64,000 nt of DNA from positions 296,132-360,131 of the forward strand of contig JAMWFC010000023.1 in assembly GCA_027475525.1 (NCBI GenBank), read 5' to 3'. The stretch comes from Macrolepiota albuminosa. Lineage: Eukaryota > Basidiomycota > Agaricomycetes > Agaricales > Agaricaceae. Shown here in pieces: positions 20,016 to 32,102 of this stretch. A model generated the notes under the pieces. That model had not been told where the DNA came from, made no database searches, and saw only the letters and a program-made list of their open reading frames with translations. The number at the start of each line of letters is the position of its first letter. The first letter of the stretch is position 1. The translations under genes and the position numbers were made by a program.

Positions 20016-23000
20016 TCATGCCTGCTGTTCGGAAGCCCGCTGGGCATCAACAGGCAATGATTGCAGCTCGCCGATAGTGGCCGTAGAATCAATCAGTGTC
20101 TGAGATGGGGGGGACTCATCCTCTAGATCAACCTCACCCTCGGCATCAACCTCCCCCTCAGCATCAGCCTCACCGTCTTCAATACCACCCCCATCTTTCA
20201 CATTTGACGACAGGCCGTGTGGGACACTGTCAAGAGTTCCAAAGGCCGGCTCGGTTCTCTTGTCTTCATTGGTGTCAGGCTGGAGCAACGGTTCAACGCC
20301 AGGTTCGGACTCGTCAGCCCCAAATTCCTCGGACATGCCAATAGTTTGTGGTCTGTCGACGTCCATGGGCGATCGACTACGTTCAGCAGCAGCGACCGTA
20401 ACAGGATCTGATGAGGACGGATCTCCAGACGTCGTTAGCGCTAAAACCCTCTTAAATTCTTCTGATCGTGATGGTCGGGTCTGTAGTGTCCCAGAGGCAT
20501 CATTAGATAATGATGTAGGCAGAGATCTCGAATTGATTTCGATAGGAGGTGCAAGCTCAAGGAGGGCTCCGGCCAAGTCTTCCTCTTCACTATTGCCACG
20601 TCTAGGTCGACTCTGAGTGGTCGAGGTCAATGTTCTGTCCTGTTTTCCAAACTGCGAAACCTGAGAAGATATCGCCGGATCTGGATCTAGCGACTCGTCG
20701 TTACGAAAACTTGTACCGCCTGCCATGGGAGTGGTGGGGACTGGACCTCCGCCGCTTGGAGGGTGCACACTACTCTGTCCGTCAGATAGCTTCGGGGCAG
20801 AAGACAATATAAGTCGAGGTGCAGCTGCAGAGGTGACGATCGCCACCTTCCCGCGCGTTTTCCGTGTTATCGTGGTTTTTGGCTTGGTTTTTTCCTTCTC
20901 CTTCTCTTTTTCTTTCGCCGGTTGACGACCTCTCCTCCCTCTTCTTCCCGCGTTCGAGCTCATCGGCGCGTAATCCGCGTCTCCCTCGCCATCATCAGCC
21001 TCGACCTCCTCCTCGTCCTGCACTTCCCGGGCTTTACCCTTCCCCCTGAGATCATGCGAGCTGAAAGCTGCTGCTTGATCAGCTAGAACATGAAGCGCAG
21101 TCATCGCACTGTCAAGGTCCTCCCGCTCTCCACCATTCCCATTCCTACTACCAGATCCAGACCCAGATCCACTCCCGTTTCGGCTACTACTGCTGCTGCT
21201 TTTGGTCACAGCAGCAGCAGCGGCCGCAGCACGGGCACTTGCTATCCTCCTCCGCTTTGGGGCAGGACTCTCCGACTGTTCAACACTCGCAATGCCTCGT
21301 CTTCGCCCCGACATCCCTCCATGTGCCTCAGAGCTGCCGTTGATACCATCCTTTCGTCTCTCATCACCTCCATTATGCGCTACACTCGTCTCTTCGTTGC
21401 CGTCAATCATCCGCGCAGCATCAATAAGCGACGATAGAGGCGTCGATGGGGTGGTCTGTGGCTGACTCTGCTGGACTGCTGATGCACTTGCTGCATTAGT
21501 CTGTTGTTTCTGCCGCTGTTGGGACGTATCTGGTGCACTCCCATTTGTCATCTGCGGTTTCTGCGGCGCCTTACCCTTCCCTCTCGGCGGCGCCTCGGTC
21601 GACACGTACGCAGTACTTAGGTGCGGACCTGTCGGAGCAGGGCTCCCACTCGGATTTCCACCCAAATGCAGGCCATTCCCGCTCTTCTTCGGCGTCTGCG
21701 GTAAACTCTCCGGCATCGCCTTGCCGCTGTTACTCGGCCCAGCCTCAACCACATCCCGACGATAATACGATAGCCCCCCTGTCCCACGCTCCGCAATCCT
21801 CTCCAGCCGCTCCTTCTCAGCATGCTCACGCTCGAACTCGCGCGCTATCTTCTCCCGCTCCCGCTCGTGTTTTTGCATCTCGAGCTCCTTTTGCCGGTCG
21901 CGGACGTATCCAGCAATGATTCCGGCACGTTCGCGACCAATCTTGCGTGCGGCAAGGAGGAGATGCTCAGTTCGTGCGTCCGAGGTCAGAGACATGGGAG
22001 GTACGCTGCGTTTGCTTTTCTTGGCTACGGGACCGGAGCGCCCGGGGGTGAGAGGTCCGGGTGTCGAGGTACTTGGATTGGTGTTGGCCGGTTGGGGGGA
22101 GGGTCGGCGGATGGTGCGAACTGTTTTGGGCGGTTGTGGAGCGGGCGTTGATACTTGAAATTCAAGGGTAGTGGGAGGGGCCGTGAGAGGTCCGCCTACC
22201 GGTGTTGCTGTAGGTTTGCGATAGTGGTCACCAGTAAAGACTGGTTGGGTGGTAGGGGGAAGGATGGGTTGTGCTTGAAACTGGAAGAAAGAGCTAGAAA
22301 CAGATGTCTTCTCGACACCCTCCATAGGCTGGATTTCTACTTGCCCCTGCAGCTCCTGTTCCTCTGTGACATGGGCAGAAAAAACAGGAACACGGGGTTC
22401 CTTTTTCTTTTTCTTCTTTGGTTTGACTTTCTCTGCGGCAGCCTGAATACTGGGATACGGAATTCCTGATAGGAGAGATGTATGGTGAGAGATTGCCGAC
22501 GCTGTGGTCACGGGCTGCATTAGCAGTATGGGTCGAAGCTTGGTGATTTCAGACTCAAGATGCTGTAGACGAGTTGACGTGTCGCTGAGCTGTTTAAAGT
22601 AGGTGATTAGATTGGACTAGTCGTCATGTAGTATGGAAATGAACTTTTTCCCGCAAATTTTTGTTTTCAGACTGGTATGCTGCACAGTACCTGTCGATAT
22701 CCTGAGAATTCTGTGAGTCATGTAACCGAACAACCTCGAGAAAGAGGAAATAACCTCTTTGGTTGTACCGGACAGCGACTTGCTCCGTTGAGCAACAAGC
22801 GCTTCTGCCATACGATCCCATCCGTCCCGCTGTGACAACCAGTGCCCTCGTTCCTCTTCAGTTCGGCAGATTAAGAAATCGCGCTGAGCCGTGAGACAAG
22901 ATATTACTTCAGCCTGGCGTATAAGCTGGTCTGGATCGACTAACATCGACTCTGTTAGTCGCAATACCTAAACTAACATTTAATCATCCAGTTGTCACAA

Positions 23001-23255
23001 GTCTCATTGCCTCCATACCATGTTAAACAGCTCTGTCTCTCTTTCAGTTAGATCAACCAAGCCCTGAGATGAGTTTTTAAGTTCGACAACACGGCGGCGT
23101 ATCTGAGCAATATCAGCCTCTGTGAGTATCTCAGGAGTAACACTACGCGGTCTGTTCTGAAAAGAGTCTAGCCGGAGGGGCGTCGGCGATGGAGACAGGT
23201 TGTTGAGAATATCATGCAGCTGAAGATCTGAGAGTGTGGCGTCGTGCACCGCCAT
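20016..23255 (-). CDS. Unidentified large protein, coiled-coil and low-complexity (1026 aa)
   Basis: Four exons (23255-23019, 22967-22755, 22701-22645, 22589-20016), all in phase, give 1026 aa. Residues about 1-170 are helical and charged (EADIAQIRRRVVELKNSSQ, TEEERGHWLSQRDGW, ENKNLREK, STRLQHLESEITKL), suggesting a coiled coil. A lysine run (VKPKKKKKKEP) follows, then Pro/Thr-rich sequence. Next comes a conserved-looking helix AARKIGRERAGIIAGYVRDRQKELEMQKHERE with a second coiled coil, then long Ser/Gly/Ala/Glu low-complexity tracts with several basic clusters (KSKRSVPP, PAPKRRRIA). The acidic C-terminus repeats EGEVDAEGEVDLED. Basic clusters and low complexity suggest a nuclear, chromatin- or transcription-linked protein, but I do not recognise a family. 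Its 5' end lies 210 bp from the 3' end of the next gene. Confidence 0.8.
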
Positions 23256-23464
23256 AAGTCAGTGGGCGAAGCAAGGACGCCGCCTTTCTCTTTTTTGCGA
23301 AACCTCGCACACTGGCAGAAATCGTGTCAAGCCAAACACTACTAAACACCCCCGACCCGCGACCGATCACGTGCACTTACTCCTGCCTAATGCGTTTAAG
23401 ATCACAAGCTCTCTTTAGCTCTTCGCCCTGAAACCAAGAGGGGCAACAATCTATGGTACATCCT

Positions 23465-26267
23465 TTACAACTTCGTTTTAAGCTCGCTCTGCCTCTTCTG
23501 CCAAATATCTCGTGTCATCTCACGCAAAACCGTCTTCACAACTTTTCCCGACGCGTTCTTCTCTGCAGCAGAATGTCAAGATAACAAGTCATGATAAAGT
23601 CGAACAAGGTGCGCACCAAGTAATTCATCCTGGATAACCACCATAACTGGCACTGCGAATCTAGGAAGACTAAAAGACTCCTGCATCAGTATTATCGAGC
23701 GGGTAGGACGTAATAAGCTACCTTTTTGCTGCAGTGGCTATCAGCGAAGCTTCCGTCACTTGACCCTTAAACGCCGGTTTCACAGCCACGACTGCAGCTA
23801 CAACTTCTCCCAGCCGTTCGTGAGGGACTGCAACTGCAGCTGCCTCCATTATACGAGCGTCTGCATATAGCGCATTCTCCACAGTCGAAGAATCCTTCGA
23901 GTCTTATCAGTACCCTTGGTAAGTGACCCGTAATAAGCGTCTTACGATGTTTTCACCTCCACGGATGATAATATCTTTAACTTTATCGGTCCCACTCCGT
24001 GAGCTTGATTTATTAATATACTCAGCATGTAACTCACTTCTATCTTTGATATAAAGGTAGCCTTCTTCGTCCAGGTAGCCAAGGTCTCCTGACTTCAGCC
24101 ACCCATCTTTCGTGACCGCCTAGACTTCAATCAGAAAAGAACCTCGACCTTCTACGAAATACGCTTGCCTTCTCTGTCGCCTCTATTTTTGGCCTTTATG
24201 AGTGAACTGGCTTTAAAAAACGGTGAAAAACTGCCCACCTGGGTCACGCCAGTATTCTTTCATCACATTAATGCCCCTAATCCAAACTTCCCCTACTTCA
24301 CCCGGAGGCATAACGGTGTCTCCCCTCACTATCATGAGGTCATTGACTAGTGATGGCAGACCGCTATGTCGAGATCTTTATCATCATATTCAAGTCGGCT
24401 TCAGTAGTGTACGAGACTTACGTGGATGTAGGGCGAGAGAGGCAGTCTTCCCCGCCTAGGTGTGTCACAAATTCCATAAGTACTCGAACTTTTAAAACAC
24501 CGAGATACCTACTGATCCCCACGGCGAGACTGTTTGTTTCTGTCAACCCATACCCCTGACCTCTGTGGGAAAACCCATTGTCGTAAGGTAAGCGTATCTA
24601 GAGATCAGCAAGCACAGACACGCACAGAATAGCCGTCGGAAACGACTTCATCGCCTTCTCCGCTAGGATTTCGGGGCAAGGGGCGCCTCCGAAAGAAAAC
24701 GATTCGAGTGGATACCCAGAACCAGCTAGGGATGTCTCTGTTAGGTCCATGACCATGGAAGGAACACTGCATGGACGGTTGAGTATCTAACTTCCAGTAT
24801 CGTTCTTCTGCGACATACCCGCCTGCTGCGGTGCAATTTTCTTCCTTTATTAATCTGATAAAAGGAGTCAATCATGCTGGCTACACCGCCTATAGGGTAA
24901 ATGTGCTACCTGACGCCCTCTTCTGGTATCCACTTGCGCATAAGGATGACCTTCATGCCTGCTATCGTAGCCATCATCTGTGAAAGGACCCGACCATGGG
25001 TATAGTGCACGCATACACGTTATCCAAGAATAGACGTACCAGTCGGCTTGTCGAGCCTGTAGCATGGAAAAAAGGTACGGACAGCAAAGATCCCTTTTGG
25101 GGTCCCGTGGGTTTGACTAGCAGTATGTTGTCTCCCTTTCGCAAAGCAGCTCTGAAACCAGCGACGAAGCACTGCGAGCCAATTGGTTCAGTCAAAAGTA
25201 ACATGGTATGAGTCCTTTTCATGTCGTACATTGGGGAGATTTGTCAAAAACTGTCTCTGGGTGCTCAACACGCCTTTCGGCATGCCAGTAGTGCCTGCTC
25301 CGGTCAGAAATAGGCACGATGATAACTATTATCATAGCTTACCAGAGGTGAAGAGAATAACTGCATTATCCTCTGGCAGAATCTCTTCCTCTCCTTTGCC
25401 CGTCTCAATCCCCTTTGTGTCTCCTTTATACGCAGCAAGCACTGTATCCCAGCTCTCCATCCCTTTCCACTTGCCCTTACCCTCGTGGGAGTTAAACACG
25501 GTTATGCCATTACATTTGGCGTCTTTCTTGAGTTGCTCGACACATCCTTCCAAACGGTCCGCGCGTTCGGGATCCAGAATGATGACCTTGCAATCTGTAT
25601 GAACGAGACAGAACAGGAGTTGTTTCTGAGGTAGCCAGCTTTATATACCGAGAAAGAGAAGGTTGTAAGTATTGATTTATCCGGTTGGGCTCCACTTACG
25701 CATTAACAAGAACGGAGACGGCACCGATGAGGTCTTGTGTGTCAATCGTTCAGCCAATACGAACAAGGTCGGTCTACTGAAGACTCACGACACGCCCAAA
25801 ACGCAACCACATAATCCGGGCAATTTCTTGAACATATCCCAACTCGGTCACCTATGCGTGCCATGATTCTTAACTCAATCCAGCAACAAAACTCATAAGT
25901 GAAAAGCAAACTTACCTTTCTTCACACCATACACATCTCTGAAAACTCCTGCGGCTTTCAGCGACTGTTCAAATGCCTGCTTATACGAAATCCGTTGCTT
26001 CTCAAGGACAACATAGGTCAAAGGTGCATGTTCCGCGGCGGTTAAGAGCCAGAACGTGCGTAGCGACGGCCAGAGGCGCTTGTATACGCGCTGTAGACGT
26101 CCGTCGATGTAACGTGTCTCAAGTTCGTGCATATTTCCGGGGGCAGTGATAATTGCATCCGCTGTATCCAGAGTCAGTTCAGTCTTGCTGACTGCTACCC
26201 GAAAAGAGAGCTCACCTTCAGCAAGTGTACGCTGCGCATACCACAGCTTCTTATTTGTGCCCGCCAT
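23465..26267 (-). CDS. Acyl-CoA / 4-coumarate-CoA ligase-like adenylating enzyme
   Basis: Multi-exon member of the ANL (adenylate-forming) superfamily, which activates a carboxylic acid as acyl-AMP and transfers it to CoA. Seen motifs in order: N-terminal [42 protein letters not shown] (the Ser/Thr/Gly-rich P-loop, reconstructed across the intron starting near 25332); [30 protein letters not shown] (hinge/ATP-binding block); [37 protein letters not shown]; and [14 protein letters not shown], with the catalytic Lys near the C-terminus. The stop is at 23465-23467. The substrate cannot be read from sequence; medium/long-chain fatty acids or aromatic acids are both possible. There is no obvious peroxisomal SKL end (it ends in ELKTKL). 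About ten short introns; exact exon ends in the middle part were not all fixed. Confidence 0.85.
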
Positions 26268-27565
26268 ACTAATGCTTGCTTAAACTCAACCTTGGAATTT
26301 ACTGGTAGCGAGTGACCGCTGGACAGGTAAGACAACTGTTTCTTTCTTAAGGGGACGCAAGACGGCTATGGAAGAAACAGTAACCGTGTTCTACTTTTAA
26401 GCCATCAGTACACAGTCAATCCCACGACACCCCCATGACTTACTTTATGGGAAACGCTGATGGCCGCTGATCCATTTTGAATTTCCCAGCCTCAATTTTC
26501 GCTAAACATATTCCCAAGGCTTCCTATGAGCAGAAAAAAATAGACAGGGATGACAGCCTAATAGCTCCGTGAAGAACAAGGACATGTGGAGGGTTGCAAT
26601 GTCCGCCGGCGTCAGAGACAGCATTACTCGAGGTCAGGGCTGCAAAGCTTATGTCATTTGACTTTCAAGATCATCTCCAGGACCCTCGTGCTTTGCTTCT
26701 GTGAAACAGTCAAGGTAGATTTGGCCCAAAAATATGTAGCCCAGTCCAACTCTTGCATGGCATGTTCCGGAGTCCGAATCGGCCAGTCACGAGACAACTA
26801 AAGGAAGCCTTTTGGAACATTGATATATGTTTCCATGAATGCGGCGGCACCATTCAATGTTTTCTCCTATAGCAGATCCACTACTCTCATCAAATAATTT
26901 AAGAGAGGAAGTGGACAAGATTTGGTTCAATCCGCTAATGCTCGTCTTGTCGTCTTGGACCATCACTCGTGTTTTTTGACTCCGGAAAAACTCCAAACAT
27001 CAGGAACTTTTCTTGGAATGTCACAGGGTTCATGTCCATCACGGATAAGACATGGAGACCTGAGACCACGGACATAAGTGCATGTCAGTACTTTCTCTTT
27101 TCCTATCGTCTCTGGTAGGCATAACAATCTATATTTTTTCAATTGAACCGAAGCCATCGATCGCTACAGCACCGTGAAGTCCAGCGAAGACAGGAATCTT
27201 ACATAAATGATCAGCGAATGTGGGGCCATTCTGCAGATCCGAGCTCAAGCGCGCTGGAACAGCTTTCAACCGAGCCTTTTAGGGGGTCCACGACCCCGTT
27301 CGTTAATTACGTAGAATTATACTGAATATGTATACACAAACTTGCCCCAAGCATTCGCCTCAGCATTTTGCCGGTGTGTGTGTGTGAACCTTGCGAACAG
27401 CATCTGCCAGTTGTCACGGTCAAGCATCCTCATGCATCCCTCAGAAGGCTGTCGACTTTCTCCCGTTCATTTAGGACTAGTGTTAGCCGAACTGATAACT
27501 TGCCCTCGTGCGCCCTTGCGCGAATTCTTATACTATGTGATCTGCCACTACCACAGCAACTCGCG
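26268..27565. other. Intergenic interval without recognisable gene
   Basis: Divergent upstream region shared by the CoA-ligase-like gene (minus) and the WW-domain gene (plus). Only short open frames without motifs are seen. Confidence 0.5.
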
Positions 27566-28556
27566 ATGTCGCCGTCCACACCCCCAGCTGCCCTCACTGA
27601 TGAGTCGCGCATGGGGTTCATTCCCACCACTAGTTATCAGAGTTTCCAGACAGGTAACGGAACGAGGTAGTGAACAAACCTTTTGGAAGATCGCAGCGGC
27701 TCTACTGACACGAAAGAAAAAAAAAACACAGTCAGCTCCCAGTGCCCCCCGGGTGGGAGCAACACCAACACCCTAACGGCGACATCTACTACTACCACCG
27801 AGGACTACGACTGATCACTCCCGACGACATTCGCGATCCTGAAAAGTTACAACACGTCCTCGATGCTCGCGAGGACCATCTACAGTGCCTGAATGGCAGT
27901 GTGGCACGGCTGCCCGACGACTGGGAATTAGTGCTGTACGACGTCACCGAGGAGGTCGCAGTGATCGGCATGTTCTCTCGGAGCCTTGGGCTCGAATATG
28001 AATGGACGGAAGAACATGGTCAGTCTTTATCTCTCCGGGAAGTCAACACTCCCTCTGACTCCCTCTCTTGCTGGAAGGGCTGCAAATCAAAAACTCGCCC
28101 GAATACTTCTGGTCACATGTCGCTGAATATCCCTCACACCATCCGGAACTCCCTCCAAACACTGAAGCCGCTTTCACGCGGGCACTACACTGCGGTACGC
28201 ACCACGGGGGTTCCTCCCCCCTCCTATCGTGGAAATCGCAGCGCTCAAGCAGCCTGCCTCTACAGCCCAAATCGCCCTGACAGAGGGCGCAGTGTTACCA
28301 TTTACCGGGCCCCAGATCAGGCAGATAATAGCGCGATATGAGCATCTTAAAGGTATGATTGCGTGTCATGAGCTCGTACTTACTATGACGTCTGATCGTC
28401 GTTGTTTTTGTGTTGATGCTAGCCCTTCAGAGCCAGGGCAAAAGGGTAGTTCCTTCGTTAGGATGGCTCATGGGTGCCGTAATGCCCCTTGATGCGGTCG
28501 TAAGAACACGACGCGATGAGGAACTTGACGACTTGATGGAGAGAATGCGGGTTTGA
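27566..28556 (+). CDS. WW-domain-containing protein
   Basis: Start ATG 27566. Exon 1 ends before GTAGTG (about 27668), and the next exon begins after CACAG with SQLPVPPGWEQHQHPNGDIYYYHRG, a WW domain core (PPGWE...YYYH; the second Trp is not conserved). After it comes LITPDDIRDPEKLQHVLDAREDHL and LPDDWELVLYDV, a layout I recall from a family of agaricomycete WW-domain proteins. Later exons carry LEGLQIKNSPEYFWSHVAEYPSHHPELPP, PFTGPQIRQIIARYEHLK and the C-terminus RRDEELDDLMERMRV, stop at 28554-28556. Introns start near 28020, near 28193 and at about 28351. A longer start at about 27368 is open upstream but has no support. WW domains bind Pro-rich ligands; the partner is unknown. Confidence 0.7.
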
Positions 28557-30571
28557 AAAAAAAATAAAGAAAAAAAATTGTGAATATTCGAAGGACCACC
28601 TACAGCGATGGGTGCGAAACGTATCCCCCCTTTCTCTTTCTTTCCTTGCTCTCTTCTTTTTTCTCTGTAATTTTACATGACATGTGTTGAAATTTGTACT
28701 ACCATAAACCTTGAGAACAACGCGACGGAAGCAAACACGGAAGTAAACGGCCCGGAACCAAAAAAAATATACGAAACCCAAATTCGGAAATGATAACAAG
28801 ATGCGGGTGCCACACATGACCAAATCCGATAAAAAAAAGCCGCGTCAGGGACGTGTCCAGGGTGATTCTTTCTGATAAGGTCTGTGGAAATCGGGGTATG
28901 TAAGTTTGTGGGGGAGGGAGGGCCACAACGCTCAGTGGCGTTGCTACAGAGTCGTTGTAACAATTGAAGCTTTCCCGCAACCCTGACTGTTAAAATCACT
29001 TTCAGGCTCGTATATGTAGTCTCTGTAATGGTTTCGGCACCACTATGTATGTAAACGGATATGATCCAGGTGGGAGTTGGTAATAAGGATGTAATCTACG
29101 GATTTCCGAGAGATTGGAGAGCATCCACCATTTTTAGAGGCAACAGTGGGAACGGCCGTGTGTGAGAGAGAAATTTATTCGGCTTGTTTTGGGTTTTCTC
29201 AAGTTGGTTATATACAATCTGACACACAGCTTCACTGGTACATTACCGAATAACAACTCCTTAACTGCATACAGTGTTTCTCCGGACATCACCGGTCCTT
29301 GAGACAAGACCTGATCTTTGACCTCCCTCCGGAGTTTCTTTTTTGGTAAATTGAGCGTCTAAATGATTCCTGAGTTTGGACCCAAATAACGCTCTTTCAA
29401 ATAGTTAGCTCACAATCAGTACGAAAAATCCATTAAACCCCAATTTTTGAAAACCACATCACCTTGATGGATCCTTTTCACTATAGCCCTGCTCGGGGAT
29501 GGCAATATCATGGTATACGTGTGAACATTGAATTAGAGTTTGGTCGTTAAGATAGGTATTTACACAGGAATTTTCACTATTCAGAGTCTCCAGACACTCA
29601 AAGTGTTACATCACATTCTTCCAAATCGGACGAGAAACGGTATTATGGCACTTGGGCGCTGTTGGTAAAAATAACCAAACCGAAAACTCGGACTAAGGAC
29701 AGTACAGCGGGCGCTGTGATGGCTGATCAACGTTAACAATGAGGAGGACGACATATGGGGTGAAATGGGGTGAAGAAGGAAGAAGGATTGATTTGGATTG
29801 ATCACGATTTTTTCCTTACGTAGTTAATTAAAATAGCTATCGCGTTGATGGGGAGACGCGGTAAAATCCGAACAGTACGATTATTGACGATCAAGTATGA
29901 GTTGATATCACTCAGTCTACAAGAGACTGAAGATGCTGTCTATGAACAGGTCTGAATGTACATTAGTATGAGAACAATGGTCCATTTGATTGTGTTGCAC
30001 AGAGGATCAACATTGGCCCGACAATGAGTGCGTGTGGCATCGTCAGGGGTCCAACATGATGTTTATAAATCAAGGAGTGGAAATTTGACAATGGAATTTT
30101 TGCAGAGTTTTTCAATCAGATACATGCTTTTCTAAATTCACAGATTTAATCACAATTGTGGACAGGCATCAAGTAACGCCGAGCTTATGCCGGATTCAAG
30201 ATATTGTCATCTCGGCGAGGTCTTTCTGTATGTGTCTTATTCATTATATCTACTGAACTTGTAGAAGATTGTCGCAGCATATCGCAATAACGTATATTCA
30301 CGTATATAATGTATTCAGATTCTAGTACAATAATATAAAAGCAGCTGTAATAGTGGAAACGAATCCAAGTTGTTTCTACCTGCTCGATGTCACGATCCTC
30401 GCGACAAGTCCGAACCAAAAAATCTCCTAAAAAAAACATACGTCATGTTCTCCTTTCCATTTCTCCTTTTATTTACTTCCCTATTCTATTAATCATTTCT
30501 TCGATTTCACAAGTATCTTAGTTTCAGAACTTCCTATTCGTTTTCTCCTAACTACTACATATAAAAACCCA
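28557..30571. other. Gene-free stretch
   Basis: Two kilobases without a convincing open frame. Only short frames with no motif are seen on both strands. The right part is A/T-rich and leads into the mobile island. Confidence 0.5.
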
Positions 30572-30720
30572 TGTAATCGTCTACATTCGTTGTACAATTA
30601 ACACAGTTGTTCCTCTCTCGTAACTCGTTCTCTCTCTTGTTTCTGAGTTCTCCGAATTCTTGAACGGGTTTCTCCGACACTCGACAGACACATATCTACT
30701 CATGCATTTACGATATTACA
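30572..30720. mobile_element. 149-bp LTR-like insertion, TSD ACCCA
   Basis: Starts TGTAATCG and ends CGATATTACA, a TG...CA element with a short terminal inverted repeat (TGTAAT). It is flanked by ACCCA on both sides (30567-30571, 30721-30725). Size and ends fit a solo LTR of a very small LTR element (TRIM/SMART type). No coding capacity. Confidence 0.6.
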
Positions 30721-30751
30721 ACCCAAACTGAGACAGTGGTCAATCTTTCCG

Positions 30752-31900
30752 ATACTTACAACGAATGGGTTGTCCATACTCGGATCAGCTGGCGTTTGCC
30801 GAGCGCGTGTAACGGGGTTCGGGTTCCCGCTATGGAAATGACTGGCAGTACCAGAGCCTCCTCCACTCTGCGTAATGGGTCACAGTATAGTAACGATGTT
30901 TGTTCTATGCAATTCCGACGTGTTCCATTTTAGGCAAATCGTTACAGCGCGCCTCGGGATTGTTGTCAATCCTTCCAAAGACAATCTCAATTTTGGTTTG
31001 TCTCCAAAGGACTGGGGAAAGACTGTAAACGAAAGAATATCATTCTGCAGGATTCGCGAGAGGGCCGTGCATGACCCAATGGCGCGAATAGATTTTACGT
31101 CTGTACCCCCTCAACACAAAGGTTTAAGAAAAAACAACAAACTCGACGAAAACTGCTACCAAAAGATAGGAAGCAGGAAAACCAGATGATGGTTTGAATT
31201 CGCGAGCTGAAAGTCACACCCAGGTCACACGTCAAAATACCCCCACATTTGGAAGGGCGCTATTCTCTTGACGGACCATGACGGTGAAGAATTAGCTGGC
31301 GTTTGCCGAGCACGCCTCGGGATTCTTGTCAATTTTTCCAACGACCATTCTCAATTTTGGTTTTGTCTCAAAAGCACTGGGGAAAGACTATAAATGGAAC
31401 AATATCATTCTGTAGGGATTCGCGAGAGGAAGTAAGGGTGCTATGCATGGACGCAATGACGGGTCACTTGCCACATACGTATGGGTACGAATGGGTGGTC
31501 CATACAGGCCCCAGGAAGCTCCCGAGAAACTTTGTCCAGAAATTTCCCACATATCTCGGCCTCAAATCCGCAATAAGTAACGGACAACATATGCGAAACA
31601 TATGCCTCAAAAAGGAAATTCTCATTTTCCTCCGTCTTTTTTTTCGTGTTATCACACATGTAACAAGTCGATACGTAAATTTACGTTGAGAACCTGTTGT
31701 ACACCTCAATTAAGGGACTCAGATTGCCTTGAATGCTCAGGATTTTGTTGTAAAAATCTCAAAAATTTTATCCGGCTGAGCCTCAAATCCGCAAAGTTGG
31801 GACTTAGATTTGGTTAAAATTTCCCCTCAAATCCGCTATTTTGCGGACAAGGTTTCTCTGAAGCTTCCTGGGGCCTATTCATACCTTGATCCATCAACAG
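30752..31900. repeat. Diverged direct and inverted repeats
   Basis: The segment 30791-31065 (without the 139-bp insert) is repeated at about 31290-31431: both contain AGCTGGCGTTTGCCGAGC, CTCAATTTTGGTTT, ACTGGGGAAAGACT and AATATCATTCTG in the same order. In addition 31505-31545 and about 31845-31885 are inverted copies around the shared core AGCTTCCTGGGGCCT, and CCTCAAATCCGC occurs three times (near 31560, 31780 and 31826). It looks like remains of an older repetitive element; no protein is seen. Confidence 0.65.
30808..30946. mobile_element. 139-bp LTR-like insertion, TSD GCGCG
   Basis: Starts TGTAACGG and ends ATCGTTACA, with TGTAACG/CGTTACA as inverted ends. Flanked by GCGCG (30803-30807, 30947-30951). 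The paralogous copy of the surrounding sequence near 31291-31325 lacks it and shows the empty site (GCCGAGCACGCCTCGGG), which confirms a discrete insertion. Confidence 0.75.
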
Positions 31901-32102
31901 CAAAGATTCAGGGAGAGATAAACATTCCTTTTGGAAATATAGCTGAATTGTTTGTTGGTTTCGAATCCGAAAGGCAAGTGTACATCAAATACAACACAGA
32001 AACCTAGGAATGAATGAATTACTGTGTTTTTGCTGCCGGCAAGCTATGGTGGAGGTTGGGTGCAGTTTTCCCCCGCTTCTTAAGATAGGGCTCTTGTAAA
32101 AC

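Noticed and set aside
21090..22151. Several plus-strand frames over 100 codons
   Set aside because: They mirror the low-complexity Ser/Arg-rich coding sequence of the minus-strand 1026-aa gene.
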